Source: Pseudomonadota bacterium
Lineage (GTDB): Bacteria; SAR324; XYD2-FULL-50-16; JAHJRI01
Direction of reading: 5' to 3'
DNA length: 10,169 nt
NCBI GenBank assembly: GCA_022360105.1
Contig: JAKSDL010000437.1
Coordinates: 1 to 10,169, forward strand
Part shown: positions 1 to 7,830 of the stretch, in pieces
Layout of the letters: the number at the start of each line of letters is the position of its first letter
Position numbering within the stretch: position 1 is the first letter of the stretch
Made by a program: the position numbers and the translations under genes
The notes under the pieces: generated by a model
Seen by the model: only the letters and a program-made list of their open reading frames with translations
Databases searched by the model: none
Told to the model about the DNA's origin: nothing

Positions 1-1728
1 GCTGAAGCCAAACTGATTATCGACGAGGAGATCGATAAAATCCTTAACCACGTCACTGCCAAGTTACCTCCCGAGGTTTTGGAAAAGTTAGAAGTAGGTG
101 GTACGGTAAAAGAAGTCCTTCACAACTACTACAATCAATCCTTCCAAAATATGTACAACCGTTATATGACAACGGTTGAAGATGAAATGGGCAAGAAGTT
201 CCGCGATATGATTGATAAGGACGAAGCCCAGAATCTCAATAAATACAATCCACGTGAAGTATCCTTTCTGTTGGATAATATTGGACAAGAAGGAGCCTTC
301 AACACTTCAGGAATAGAAAACTCTGTTGTAAACGTCTGGGGTCACTTACAAGGTCATGTACAAAAAGGGACTTTCGACCTGGAAGATGAGACACGAAAAT
401 TATTAAGTGGAAAAAGCGGCATTGGTGGGTTTCTAAGGGGACAATTCGCCAACAGTGTTGTGAAATGTATTTTCAGCAACAACAATCTCAAGCCTGATTC
501 CGTAACAAACGTAGATCTGGTCATAAACATCCCGGAAGCAGAGCTTGTGAAACCGATCTACCAATATCAGGCTGCCACTGAAACCATAATCAAGGATATC
601 ATCTCCGAACATATCCTCAAGCAAATAAACGACGAAATCGATGGTATCAATGCCGGACTTGAAGATTCCAATGCAGACACACTAAACGAGAACACCAAAT
701 TGTTCCAGAAAGTTAAAAAACTTGAGGAAAAAGTTGGCTTCAGTGATCAATCCGACGAATCACCTCAATTTGCACACATGTCAAAAAAATTCCTGGACGC
801 TATCAAAGGTTTGGGAGCTGAGATGACCTTTAACGAAAATGATCCGCTGGATGTTAGAGAAAATGTCATGCGTATAATAAGCGCAGAAAATATCAGGGAT
901 CGCGGTTTTAATGACGCTGTGAACAAACTGGTCGGTTTATTGGATATTTCTTCCCTGGGATATCAGCATATTGAAAATTTTAAAAACTGCCGCAAAGTTG
1001 TCATCAGAGAATATGAAGATGTCAATATTCCTCTATTGCCTGATGAACACTACTCCATAACCATGCATTATATGGATGAACTGCAACTGCGGGAAGTTAG
1101 AACCGCTTATTGCCAGCAAATGGATGATTTTGAATATGAGGCTGATAAGCTGATTCGTGTTTTTGAAAAAATCCATCTTTCTGAAAAATCGGAACAAGGA
1201 ATAAAAGATTACGAAGATGTTGCCGCTGAAATACTGAATACCGCCAAACGAGTGAATCCCAAGCCGGAATTCGAAGAAGAATTGCCGAGAGCAGAGCAAT
1301 GGGACGAAATCATTTTCATTCAGCCGGAAAAGGATGACATTGACAAAATGAGTGAAACCTTTCTTGCCAAAAAGAAACATCTGCTGTCTCGATTTCAGGA
1401 CTTGCGAGCAAGAATATCCGCTCTGTACGACAATGAAAATCCACCGGAAAGAGTTATATTGGAGCAACGACTTGATTTTCTGGAAGAAAAAACCGAGCGA
1501 TTCTGTCAGAATTACAACCCATTTCAGGTATTCCCCGGATTATTCCTGGAAGCATCCCTGGCTTCCATTAACAGAAGAGACCAAACGCTTAGCAGAATGG
1601 GAAACGTTTTGACCCAGTTTCTGGAAGAAGTATTGAAGAATGCCCCGGATACGGCATTTGAAGAGTATCACCAGAGAAAAACAACTCACGATACCTCAGC
1701 AGATACATTTTCTTCAGTATACAGCTAA
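1..1728 (+). CDS. cfpA: Likely cytoplasmic filament protein CfpA, 5'-partial (C-terminal 575 residues)
   Basis: The reading frame is open from the first base to a TAA at 1726-1728, so the start lies upstream. The TTG at 79 is an internal codon, not a start. The visible product is hydrophilic and acidic, with no signal peptide or membrane segment. It has a Tyr/Asn-rich stretch (YYNQSFQNMYNRY, fragment residues 43-55) and long helical, probably coiled-coil stretches at about residues 205-246 and 444-502. I recognise no catalytic motif. CfpA forms the cytoplasmic ribbon filaments under the inner membrane of treponemes, and its loss in Treponema denticola affects cell division and chromosome segregation. 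The assignment rests on synteny with T. pallidum (cfpA, hypothetical, ppdK), cytosolic coiled-coil character and plausible size: T. pallidum CfpA is about 678 aa, which would leave about 100 residues missing. No alignment was run. The alternative is another spirochaete-specific coiled-coil protein. Confidence 0.6.
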   Translation, partial: AEAKLIIDEEIDKILNHVTAKLPPEVLEKLEVGGTVKEVLHNYYNQSFQNMYNRYMTTVEDEMGKKFRDMIDKDEAQNLNKYNPREVSFLLDNIGQEGAFNTSGIENSVVNVWGHLQGHVQKGTFDLEDETRKLLSGKSGIGGFLRGQFANSVVKCIFSNNNLKPDSVTNVDLVINIPEAELVKPIYQYQAATETIIKDIISEHILKQINDEIDGINAGLEDSNADTLNENTKLFQKVKKLEEKVGFSDQSDESPQFAHMSKKFLDAIKGLGAEMTFNENDPLDVRENVMRIISAENIRDRGFNDAVNKLVGLLDISSLGYQHIENFKNCRKVVIREYEDVNIPLLPDEHYSITMHYMDELQLREVRTAYCQQMDDFEYEADKLIRVFEKIHLSEKSEQGIKDYEDVAAEILNTAKRVNPKPEFEEELPRAEQWDEIIFIQPEKDDIDKMSETFLAKKKHLLSRFQDLRARISALYDNENPPERVILEQRLDFLEEKTERFCQNYNPFQVFPGLFLEASLASINRRDQTLSRMGNVLTQFLEEVLKNAPDTAFEEYHQRKTTHDTSADTFSSVYS

Positions 1729-1735
1729 CAAAAAA

Positions 1736-1757
1736 GCAGGTGTTTTTCGGCACCTGC
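1736..1757 (-). terminator. Hairpin with U-tract on the minus strand, just after the cfpA stop
   Basis: GCAGGTG (1736-1742) and CACCTGC (1751-1757) form a perfect 7-bp stem around an 8-nt loop. A run of six A (1730-1735) precedes it on the + strand. Read on the minus strand it is a classic intrinsic terminator: a GC-rich stem followed by UUUUUU. On the + strand no T-run follows, only AATAT, so it should terminate cfpA transcripts weakly at best. It may instead protect the cfpA mRNA 3' end. Confidence 0.55.
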
Positions 1758-1827
1758 AATATCCCATCCCAACCTACCGATAATACAAATCTGTGCACAC
1801 CGGCCAAATTGCGTTTAGTCGATTTGC

Positions 1828-1856
1828 TTGAAATTGTCCTCTTCACCAAGTAAATT
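1828..1856 (+). promoter_or_regulatory. Candidate sigma-70-type promoter for the HPr-like/PPDK-like pair
   Basis: TTGAAA (1828-1833, 5 of 6 matches to TTGACA) and TAAATT (1851-1856, 4 of 6 matches to TATAAT) are separated by exactly 17 bp. Transcription would start near 1863 and leave a leader of about 100 nt before the ATG at 1963. A promoter is plausible because the 234-bp gap is large for an otherwise tightly packed cluster. It is a consensus match by eye, and such matches arise by chance in AT-rich DNA. Confidence 0.4.
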
Positions 1857-1962
1857 AATAAGAAGTGAAAATGTTATTCAAATACGATCTTTGTCGGTTC
1901 AGAAAACTGTCATCGGTTTGTAACAATAGTTTTCCCTTATCCACTAAAACCAGGTAAATACA

Positions 1963-2931
1963 ATGACTACCGAAGTATTGAATATCAAGTCGTTGCACGA
2001 CTATGAAATTCTGGAAAATCAAATCCAGATGATTTCTCAAATGCAATCGCAGTTGGAAAAAGGCACGAATCTGGCTGACATTGTTTGGGAAATGGAAGCA
2101 TCAGGGAGCATTTCAAAAAAACAGATTCCTGCATTTGTCTATACCTTGCTAATTGAAAAATACAATTATTCCTGTCTTTCCTTCAATCTTTCCGCCACGC
2201 TGTCCGATTGGAGTAAAATCCATCAAACCGTGAAAACCTGGAACCGATTTGATACAGTTCTGGCTTATTATCATCCCCAACTGGATGTTTCGCTGATAAA
2301 TCCGGCCAACGAGGAGCATTGGGATAGAATCGAAAGCCTGGCTGCATATGAAATGATGGTTATTTTCACTCGCGCAAAAAAGGAATCGTTAAAGGAAAAA
2401 GAGAAGAAACTTCTGCAGGATTTTAAAGCTATATGCAGCGGGAAACAGATTGACATAGACAGCGACTATATTACTGCTCCCGGCGAAGATGCCAATGAAC
2501 GACCGGTAACCAAACCGGATACAGAGTCAAAAACAGCAAAGGCTGAATCCGAAGCCAAACCAGTTGAGGCTCCAGCTGCAAAAACCGAGGGTGATAAAAA
2601 GAAACGCATCACACCCAAATACGGAGTTCAGGTATCAAACGAGCTTTTTCATAATGGGAACGTGGAAGCATGGAGAAACATCATTGAAAGTTATGAAAAA
2701 ACTTACAAAGGAAGCATGGTGCTGTTGTTTCACAATGGGCAAAGAATCAAACACATATCATCACTTTTTAAATGGGGGAAGGTGAAAACCGGTGATTCGA
2801 TCTTTTTCTCAATTGTCGGAGATGAAATCAAAGATGTAGCAAAGCTGAAAAAGTACCTGTACCAGGGTGCCAGTGAGAGTTTCAAATCTTTCGTCAAAAA
2901 AGATGTTAACGTTGTCCTCAAGCTATTCTAA
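1963..2931 (+). CDS. Hypothetical protein with C-terminal HPr-like domain
   Basis: This is a 322-aa cytosolic protein starting at ATG 1963, with a weak Shine-Dalgarno (AGGT, 1952-1955). It has three parts. Residues 1-165 are mostly helical and match no family I recognise. Residues 172-216 are a low-complexity E/K/A/P linker, probably disordered. Residues 219-305 resemble the PTS phosphocarrier HPr. The best match runs from NGQR (258) through SSLFKWGKVKTGDSIFFSIVGDE, which parallels the NGK, KSIMGVMSLG, KGAEITIS and GADE segments of HPr. His230 (ELFHNGN) lies near the HPr active-site His15, but the Arg-Pro that normally follows is absent, with about five extra residues before NG. Ser266/Ser267 fall near the HPr regulatory Ser46. 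The gene occupies the position of T. pallidum TP0747 between cfpA and ppdK and ends 5 nt before the PPDK-like gene. The HPr resemblance is my reading by eye; transfer of phosphate is unproven. Confidence 0.7.
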   Translation: MTTEVLNIKSLHDYEILENQIQMISQMQSQLEKGTNLADIVWEMEASGSISKKQIPAFVYTLLIEKYNYSCLSFNLSATLSDWSKIHQTVKTWNRFDTVLAYYHPQLDVSLINPANEEHWDRIESLAAYEMMVIFTRAKKESLKEKEKKLLQDFKAICSGKQIDIDSDYITAPGEDANERPVTKPDTESKTAKAESEAKPVEAPAAKTEGDKKKRITPKYGVQVSNELFHNGNVEAWRNIIESYEKTYKGSMVLLFHNGQRIKHISSLFKWGKVKTGDSIFFSIVGDEIKDVAKLKKYLYQGASESFKSFVKKDVNVVLKLF

Positions 2932-2936
2932 ATACT

Positions 2937-5537
2937 ATGGCCTCTATATATCATATTCAAAAAGGTCTCCCAATCGAAGACCAACAATTAAAAGAAAAAG
3001 CCGGGATTATTGGATATTCCATGTTGGAACAAGCAGCTCTTGATATTCCTGTTTCACCTGGATTCATTATTGAGTTGTCAACCGTACAGAACTCTGAACA
3101 ACGGCAGATAAGACGAGCACTGGACGAAGGTATCCAATTCATCGAGAAGCAGACATCCAGGAAATTTGGGGATACAGGATCTCCCCTGCTGTTAAAAATC
3201 TGGCTTTCACCCAGCTTGATTGTGGAAACCTTTCCACAGGTTCGATACCTGGGATTAAATCAACCAATTTTAGATTCCCTTTCAGGCTCGGTAGCACCGG
3301 ATCATGTTTACCAGGCTTATGTCACCTTCATAGAGGATTACGCCATTTTCAGCCAGGGTATTGCCCAGGAAGAAATTGAAAAGGTTCGTGAATCACCAGC
3401 ACAGGCAGGACCAAAGGCGCTTTGCGAACAGTTTCTTGCCGATGTTCTTAAGGATTTTCCTCAAAATCCATATGCCCAGCTGGAATCGACGGTATATGGT
3501 TTGTTGAAACAATATCATGCTGACCCGATGAACCAGGATATACCAGCCGCTCTGGTGATCCAGTATGTTCCGCATGGTGACGCCAGTTCTCCCTTATTAC
3601 GGGGAACATTCACCACACGTAATATCAAAACAGGTGAACCTCAACTGGATGGCAAATTTGCAAAATGTGAACTCCTGGTACCTAGTGGAGAGGAGCAATC
3701 GATCGACCAACTTGATACCGCACTATTGGACGAATTGGATGTGATTGCAGGGACTCTCGAAGGGTTTCACCTGGATGTCAGACAAGTAAAATTTCAGGTC
3801 GAACATGGAAAACTATATGTGACACGGGAAAAGCTTGTCGAAAGAAAATCGATGGCGACGAAGCTGCGCATTCTTTCCGAGCTGCAAAGCGAAAATCAGA
3901 TCTCCGCTGAAGAATACGTCAGTTCCATTACACCCAAGGAAATGAACAGCCTGCTGTATTCAACAATAAATGCAAAATCGGTGGATGGGCACACAATCGT
4001 GCGCGGGGGTATTGGCGGTTCTTTGGGAGCTACCAGCGGACAGGTCTATTTTTCCACAAAAAGCCTTCTGGAAGCATATTGGAAAGCCAAATCCGAAGAT
4101 GGTGATACTAACCTGATTCTATTGAAAAAGAGCACCTACGCAGAAGATGTGCAAGCTGTGGAAATTGGTTGCGGTGTGATCAGCAGTGAAGGTGGATACA
4201 CCTCCCACGCGCCTATTGTAGCGAGATCTCTTGGCAAACCCGCCATCGTTTATCCGGATATTGCCTATCATGATGGATATGTGACTATCGGCGGACACCA
4301 GGTAAACGAAGGTGATTATCTTTCGATGGAAATCGTAAGTGCCGATGAACCCTCGATATACCTGGGGAAAGCAGAATTGGAATACCCGGACATCGAGAAA
4401 AACGGAGTGAAAGATCTGCTGGAAAAAGCCAAACAATTTGCCATGGGTATTAAGATCCTCGCCAATGCCGATACTCCTGATGAATCCCGGCAAGCAAAAT
4501 TGCTTGGTGCGGATGGAATCGGACTTTGCCGCACGGAACACATGTTCCATCGACACAAGCGAATCTATACCTTTCGCGATTTGCTAATCACTCGCGATGC
4601 AGAGAGAAAGAAACATATCTTGAATGATATAAAAACCTTCTTGATTGATGATTTTAAAGAGTTGTTCGAGATAATGGACGGACGACCAATTACAATCAGG
4701 TTGCTGGATGCCCCGTTGCACGAATTCCTTCCGACCACTGAAGAGGAATTGGAAGAAACCATGAAACAGTTGCCTGATCTGTCATCGGAGCAAAGCAAGG
4801 AGGAGATCCGACAATCGTTTTTGAGGCTGGAGGAAACCAATCCCATGCTGGGGCATCGTGGCTGTCGGGTAGGGATTTCGTCCCCGGAAATATACGATGT
4901 CATGACAACGTCTATTCTGGAAGCCGCTCTTGAAGTCAAAACCAAAAAGAATATTGAGGTTCAGCCCGGAATTATGATTCCACTGATCATGTCCAAAGAA
5001 GAGATGTATCTGATCAAAAACGGACAGATTATGGAAGGTAAGGAATCGGTTAAGGGAATTATTGGTGTGATTCGTGAGTTTATGAAAAGCAGCGATTTGA
5101 AACGACAGCCATTTGACGTTAAAATCGGCGCCATGATTGAACTGCCTGCAGCCGCTCTTTCTGCCGCAGACATCGCCAAGCAGGCCGAGTTCTTCAGCTT
5201 TGGTACCAATGATTTGACTCAAACCACTATGGGGCTTTCAAGAGATGATATCAATTCATTCCTGCCGGCTTACACCGAGATGGACGTTTGGAAGAGTGAT
5301 CCCTTTCAGAATTTGTTGGAGCCGGTAAAAAAATTGATTGATCAGGCAATTCAAACCGGCCGTCAGGTAAGACCGGATCTGGATGTGGGTATTTGTGGGG
5401 AGCATGGGGCCAATCCGGAAGTCATTAAATATTGCCTCGAAATCGGCATGAACTATATTTCCTGTTCTCCGTTTGGCATTCCCATCGCAATTCTGGCCGT
5501 GGCTCAATCCAACCTGAAAAGGGTTAACGGAAGTTAA
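2937..5537 (+). CDS. ppdK: Pyruvate phosphate dikinase family protein with degenerate nucleotide-binding domain
   Basis: The 866-aa product is close to the usual 870-900 aa of PPDK, which interconverts PEP, AMP and PPi with pyruvate, ATP and Pi in the cytosol. The phosphohistidine domain is intact: GGYTSHAPIVARSLG with His424. The C-terminal PEP/pyruvate barrel is also intact: GLCRTEHMF (Arg532), TIRLLDAPLHEFLP (Arg588), NPMLGHRG, IELPAA (Glu735), FGTNDLTQ (Asn758, Asp759) and CSPF (Cys843, the general acid). The N-terminal ATP-grasp domain still aligns (PVSPGF 38-43, FGD..SPLL 78-85, DFPQNPYAQL 173-182, KLYV 292-295), but the ATP-handling residues are replaced; see findings. The start ATG lies 5 nt after the preceding stop with no Shine-Dalgarno, suggesting translational coupling. 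The end overlaps the convergent lon stop. It could be a non-classical PPDK, or an enzyme I-like PEP-dependent phosphotransferase. The family call is certain; classical dikinase activity is doubtful. Confidence 0.9.
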   Translation: MASIYHIQKGLPIEDQQLKEKAGIIGYSMLEQAALDIPVSPGFIIELSTVQNSEQRQIRRALDEGIQFIEKQTSRKFGDTGSPLLLKIWLSPSLIVETFPQVRYLGLNQPILDSLSGSVAPDHVYQAYVTFIEDYAIFSQGIAQEEIEKVRESPAQAGPKALCEQFLADVLKDFPQNPYAQLESTVYGLLKQYHADPMNQDIPAALVIQYVPHGDASSPLLRGTFTTRNIKTGEPQLDGKFAKCELLVPSGEEQSIDQLDTALLDELDVIAGTLEGFHLDVRQVKFQVEHGKLYVTREKLVERKSMATKLRILSELQSENQISAEEYVSSITPKEMNSLLYSTINAKSVDGHTIVRGGIGGSLGATSGQVYFSTKSLLEAYWKAKSEDGDTNLILLKKSTYAEDVQAVEIGCGVISSEGGYTSHAPIVARSLGKPAIVYPDIAYHDGYVTIGGHQVNEGDYLSMEIVSADEPSIYLGKAELEYPDIEKNGVKDLLEKAKQFAMGIKILANADTPDESRQAKLLGADGIGLCRTEHMFHRHKRIYTFRDLLITRDAERKKHILNDIKTFLIDDFKELFEIMDGRPITIRLLDAPLHEFLPTTEEELEETMKQLPDLSSEQSKEEIRQSFLRLEETNPMLGHRGCRVGISSPEIYDVMTTSILEAALEVKTKKNIEVQPGIMIPLIMSKEEMYLIKNGQIMEGKESVKGIIGVIREFMKSSDLKRQPFDVKIGAMIELPAAALSAADIAKQAEFFSFGTNDLTQTTMGLSRDDINSFLPAYTEMDVWKSDPFQNLLEPVKKLIDQAIQTGRQVRPDLDVGICGEHGANPEVIKYCLEIGMNYISCSPFGIPIAILAVAQSNLKRVNGS

Positions 5538-5538
5538 C
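5523..5538. other. Small hairpin spanning the overlapping convergent stop codons
   Basis: GTTAAC (5523-5528), loop GGAA, GTTAAC (5533-5538). The arms are self-complementary, and the + strand loop fits the GNRA tetraloop pattern. It covers the + strand stop TAA (5535-5537) and the minus strand stop (5536-5534). The stem is short and AT-rich with no T-run on either side, so it is a poor intrinsic terminator. It may be incidental. Confidence 0.3.
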
Positions 5539-7390
5539 TTGCAAAGGCAACCTTAAAGACATCCTGGAAGGTTTTGGCATAAAACACTTCCAGGTTTTCT
5601 TTCAGGTGCTCGGGCAATTCAACATAATCCTTTTTGTTTTGAGTCGGTATGACGATTCGCTTCAACCCGGCTCGTCGTGCGGCAATAATTTTTTCTTTCA
5701 AACCGCCAATTGGCAAAACTTCCCCTGTAAGTGTCAATTCTCCTGTCATCCCCAGTTTTGTCACAACCGGCTTTTTCAATAACAAGGAAAAGAGAGCTGT
5801 TGCCATGGTGATTCCGGCAGAAGGTCCGTCTTTAGGTGTTGCACCAGCGGGGACGTGAAGGTGAATAAAATTTTTCTTAAAGAAATCCGATTTACCGCCA
5901 AACGCACTGGCATTAGCAACGACATAGCTATAGGCAATTTCGGAAGATTCAACCATCACCTCACCAAGTTGCCCGGTTTGCTTAAATCCTTTTCGGTCAG
6001 CCGTCATTTGGGTAGCCTCAATCGGCAGAATGGCACCGCCAAGACTTGTCCAGGCTAGTCCTGTTACAACGCCAGCCTTACCTTCAGCCAGAATTTCATC
6101 CTCTTCATAAATAGGATTCTTTAAAAAGTCCCTCAATTGGTCGATACCGATCGTAAACTTCTTTTTATCATCACCAGTCACTATTTTTCGGGCAACCTTA
6201 CGACAGATCTTGCGAATCTGGTTTTCCAGGTTTCTCACACCCGCTTCCCGCGCATAACCGTCTATTATCTGCCTGATTGCCGGTTCGGTTATGGCAAAAT
6301 TCTTCCCTGATAAACCTGTTTCCTTACGCTGCTTGGGAATTAAATAGCGCTTTGCGATTTTAAGCTTTTCCCTGGTAATGTACCCGGAAAGTCGCAGCAC
6401 CTCCATCCTATCCAATAAAGCCGGAGGAATCGTGTCCAGTTGATTCGCTGTGGTAATAAAAAGCACATTGGAAAGATCAAAGGGAACATCCAGATAATGA
6501 TCTACAAACGCATTATTTTGTTCGGGATCCAAAACTTCCAGCAATGCACTTGCCGGATCACCATGAAAGCTGTTGCCGATTTTATCGATCTCATCCAGCA
6601 TGATGACGGGATTGCTGTATTTGGTAGATTTTAAGGCTTGAATAAATTTACCTGGCATCGCCCCGATGTAGGTTCTCCGGTGTCCTTTGATTTCCGCCTC
6701 GTCTCGCATGCCTCCCACTGAAAAACGAAAAAACTTCCTATTCAAGGCACGGGCAATGGACCGACCAATCGATGTTTTTCCAACGCCGGGAGGACCCAAA
6801 AAGCAGAGAATCGTGCCGGAGACCTGCTGTTTCAATTTCAACGTGGCAATAAACTCCAGAATTCTCTCCTTGATATCTTCCAGACCATAATGATCGACAT
6901 TTAAAATCTTTTCGGCTTTGTCGATATCCAGGTTGTCCTTGGAGAATATTCCCCAGGGAAGCATAGTGATCCAATCCAGATAAGTCCTGGAAACATTGAA
7001 CTCCGGAGATTGAACATCCAGGAGGGCGATTTTATCCATCTCTTCGTCGAAACGCTCCTTGGCTTCCGCAGTAAATTTAAGTTTTCCTGCTCTCTTTTTG
7101 AGTTTTTCGATTTCCTGGGTTTTCTCATCCTTGCTCAATCCCAATTCCTTGCGAATCTCTTTTAATTGTTCCTTGAGAAAGAATTCCCTTTGATGCTCCG
7201 ATATCCTGTCTTCAATCCGCTGTGAAATATCCGCCTGCAATCTGCTGAGATCGAGTTCTTTTTTAATTAAAAACAATGTTTTGCGAAGACGGCTGATTAT
7301 AGGAATCGATTCCAGAATGGATTGAAGCTCATTTTTGTCCGCTGAGGTGAGAGTTGCCGCAAAATCTGCCAATGGACTCGGATCATCCAA
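5534..7390 (-). CDS. lon: ATP-dependent Lon protease, lacking the N-terminal domain (possible pseudogene)
   Basis: Lon is a cytosolic ATP-dependent serine protease that degrades misfolded and regulatory proteins. From the TTG at 7390 the frame gives 618 residues. The N-terminal helical segment remains ([10 protein letters not shown], then [20 protein letters not shown] at 65-84). The AAA+ domain has Walker A GPPGVGKT (199-206), Walker B IMLDEIDK (263-270), arginine finger Arg328 and sensor-2 REAGVRNLE (381-389). The protease domain has catalytic Ser524 (PKDGPSAG) and Lys567, 43 residues apart as in E. coli Lon (S679/K722). About 150 residues, the globular substrate-binding domain, are absent. 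In-frame codons continue upstream to an in-frame TGA at 7450-7448 (19 codons, starting Lys-Val-Val-Lys-Lys-Lys), and Lon-like sequence fades at the poly-T tract and repeat block. No Shine-Dalgarno or convincing start is present; TTG 7390 is just the first usual start codon. No internal frameshift or stop is seen, so truncation is recent or the shortened protein is used. Confidence 0.9.
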   Translation of the reverse strand: MDDPSPLADFAATLTSADKNELQSILESIPIISRLRKTLFLIKKELDLSRLQADISQRIEDRISEHQREFFLKEQLKEIRKELGLSKDEKTQEIEKLKKRAGKLKFTAEAKERFDEEMDKIALLDVQSPEFNVSRTYLDWITMLPWGIFSKDNLDIDKAEKILNVDHYGLEDIKERILEFIATLKLKQQVSGTILCFLGPPGVGKTSIGRSIARALNRKFFRFSVGGMRDEAEIKGHRRTYIGAMPGKFIQALKSTKYSNPVIMLDEIDKIGNSFHGDPASALLEVLDPEQNNAFVDHYLDVPFDLSNVLFITTANQLDTIPPALLDRMEVLRLSGYITREKLKIAKRYLIPKQRKETGLSGKNFAITEPAIRQIIDGYAREAGVRNLENQIRKICRKVARKIVTGDDKKKFTIGIDQLRDFLKNPIYEEDEILAEGKAGVVTGLAWTSLGGAILPIEATQMTADRKGFKQTGQLGEVMVESSEIAYSYVVANASAFGGKSDFFKKNFIHLHVPAGATPKDGPSAGITMATALFSLLLKKPVVTKLGMTGELTLTGEVLPIGGLKEKIIAARRAGLKRIVIPTQNKKDYVELPEHLKENLEVFYAKTFQDVFKVAFAS

Positions 7391-7430
7391 ACTGATTTGG
7401 CTGACAAACTGGTTCAGCTCTTCTTTAATC

Positions 7431-7616
7431 TTTTTTTTTACAACCTTTCAAACTAGATAATTGCAATGTAATAAAACCTTTTAAGAAAGAACATAAAACC
7501 TGCTTGAAAGTAAATTGTGTGCGACTTGTTCTCTTTTTTTTTATTTAAGGTCTAATTATTTGGGCTTCCATCTAATAGGGAAGGCCTGTAAAAGAACGGA
7601 TCTTGACTGAAAGGTT
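7431..7616. repeat. Flanking direct repeat, copy A (~175-185 bp)
   Basis: This AT-rich non-coding unit recurs at 7617-7793 (copy B) and, cut by the edge, at about 10094-10169 (copy C). Shared landmarks in order are a T-run, CTTTCAAACT, CAATGT, AAGAAAG, ACCTGCTTGA (7498-7507), TATCTAATA-like sequence and TGAAAGGTT at the end (7608-7616). AACCTTTCA (7442-7450) is the exact inverse of the closing TGAAAGGTT, so copy A is bounded by a 9-bp inverted repeat. No ORF, transposase or tRNA-like fold is seen. Similarity between copies is clear but imperfect. Confidence 0.75.
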
Positions 7617-7793
7617 ATGTTAGGTCCTGTTAATGTTAAAAAACCTTTAAAGAAAGGACAGCAAACCTGCTTGATAGTAAATTATATGTATCTTGTTGGG
7701 ACTCTTTATTTCACTTCTTCTTGGGTCCTACTTGTTTAAGCTTGTATCTAATAAGCGAAGACCTGAAAAAGATCGAATCTTGATTGAAAGGTT
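7617..7793. repeat. Flanking direct repeat, copy B (~177 bp)
   Basis: This is a tandem, diverged copy of A. ACCTGCTTGA recurs at 7665-7674, 167 bp after copy A, followed by AGTAAATT, then ATCTAATA and TTGATTGAAAGGTT ending at 7793. AAGAAAGGACA (7650-7660) is closer to copy C than to copy A. About 37 bp of unrelated AT-rich sequence (7794-7830) separates it from the 19-bp array. No coding potential is seen. Confidence 0.7.
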
Positions 7794-7830
7794 CCACTTT
7801 GTTTGCGGAAGATTTAATAAAGGACTTCAA

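Noticed and set aside
79..81. TTG as the start of the first gene
   Set aside because: The frame stays open to base 1 with sensible protein sequence upstream (AEAKLIIDEEIDKIL), so the gene begins outside the window.
1033..1467. Minus-strand 144-codon ORF inside cfpA
   Set aside because: It is Phe/Ile/Leu-rich, as expected for the antisense of Glu/Lys-rich codons, and has no ribosome site or known motif.
4119..5222. Minus-strand ORFs of up to about 145 codons inside the PPDK-like gene
   Set aside because: They lie opposite well-conserved PPDK codons, have no recognisable product and no start signals; they are shadows.
7442..7616. Insertion sequence or MITE
   Set aside because: There is a 9-bp terminal inverted repeat, but no target-site duplication is visible and the tandem layout of A and B is unlike independent insertions; kept only as a repeat.
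7391..7830. A frameshifted Lon N-terminus beyond the poly-T tract
   Set aside because: The minus-strand frames read through this stretch contain stops and nothing like a Lon N-domain, and the DNA matches the repeats at 7617 and 10094 instead.
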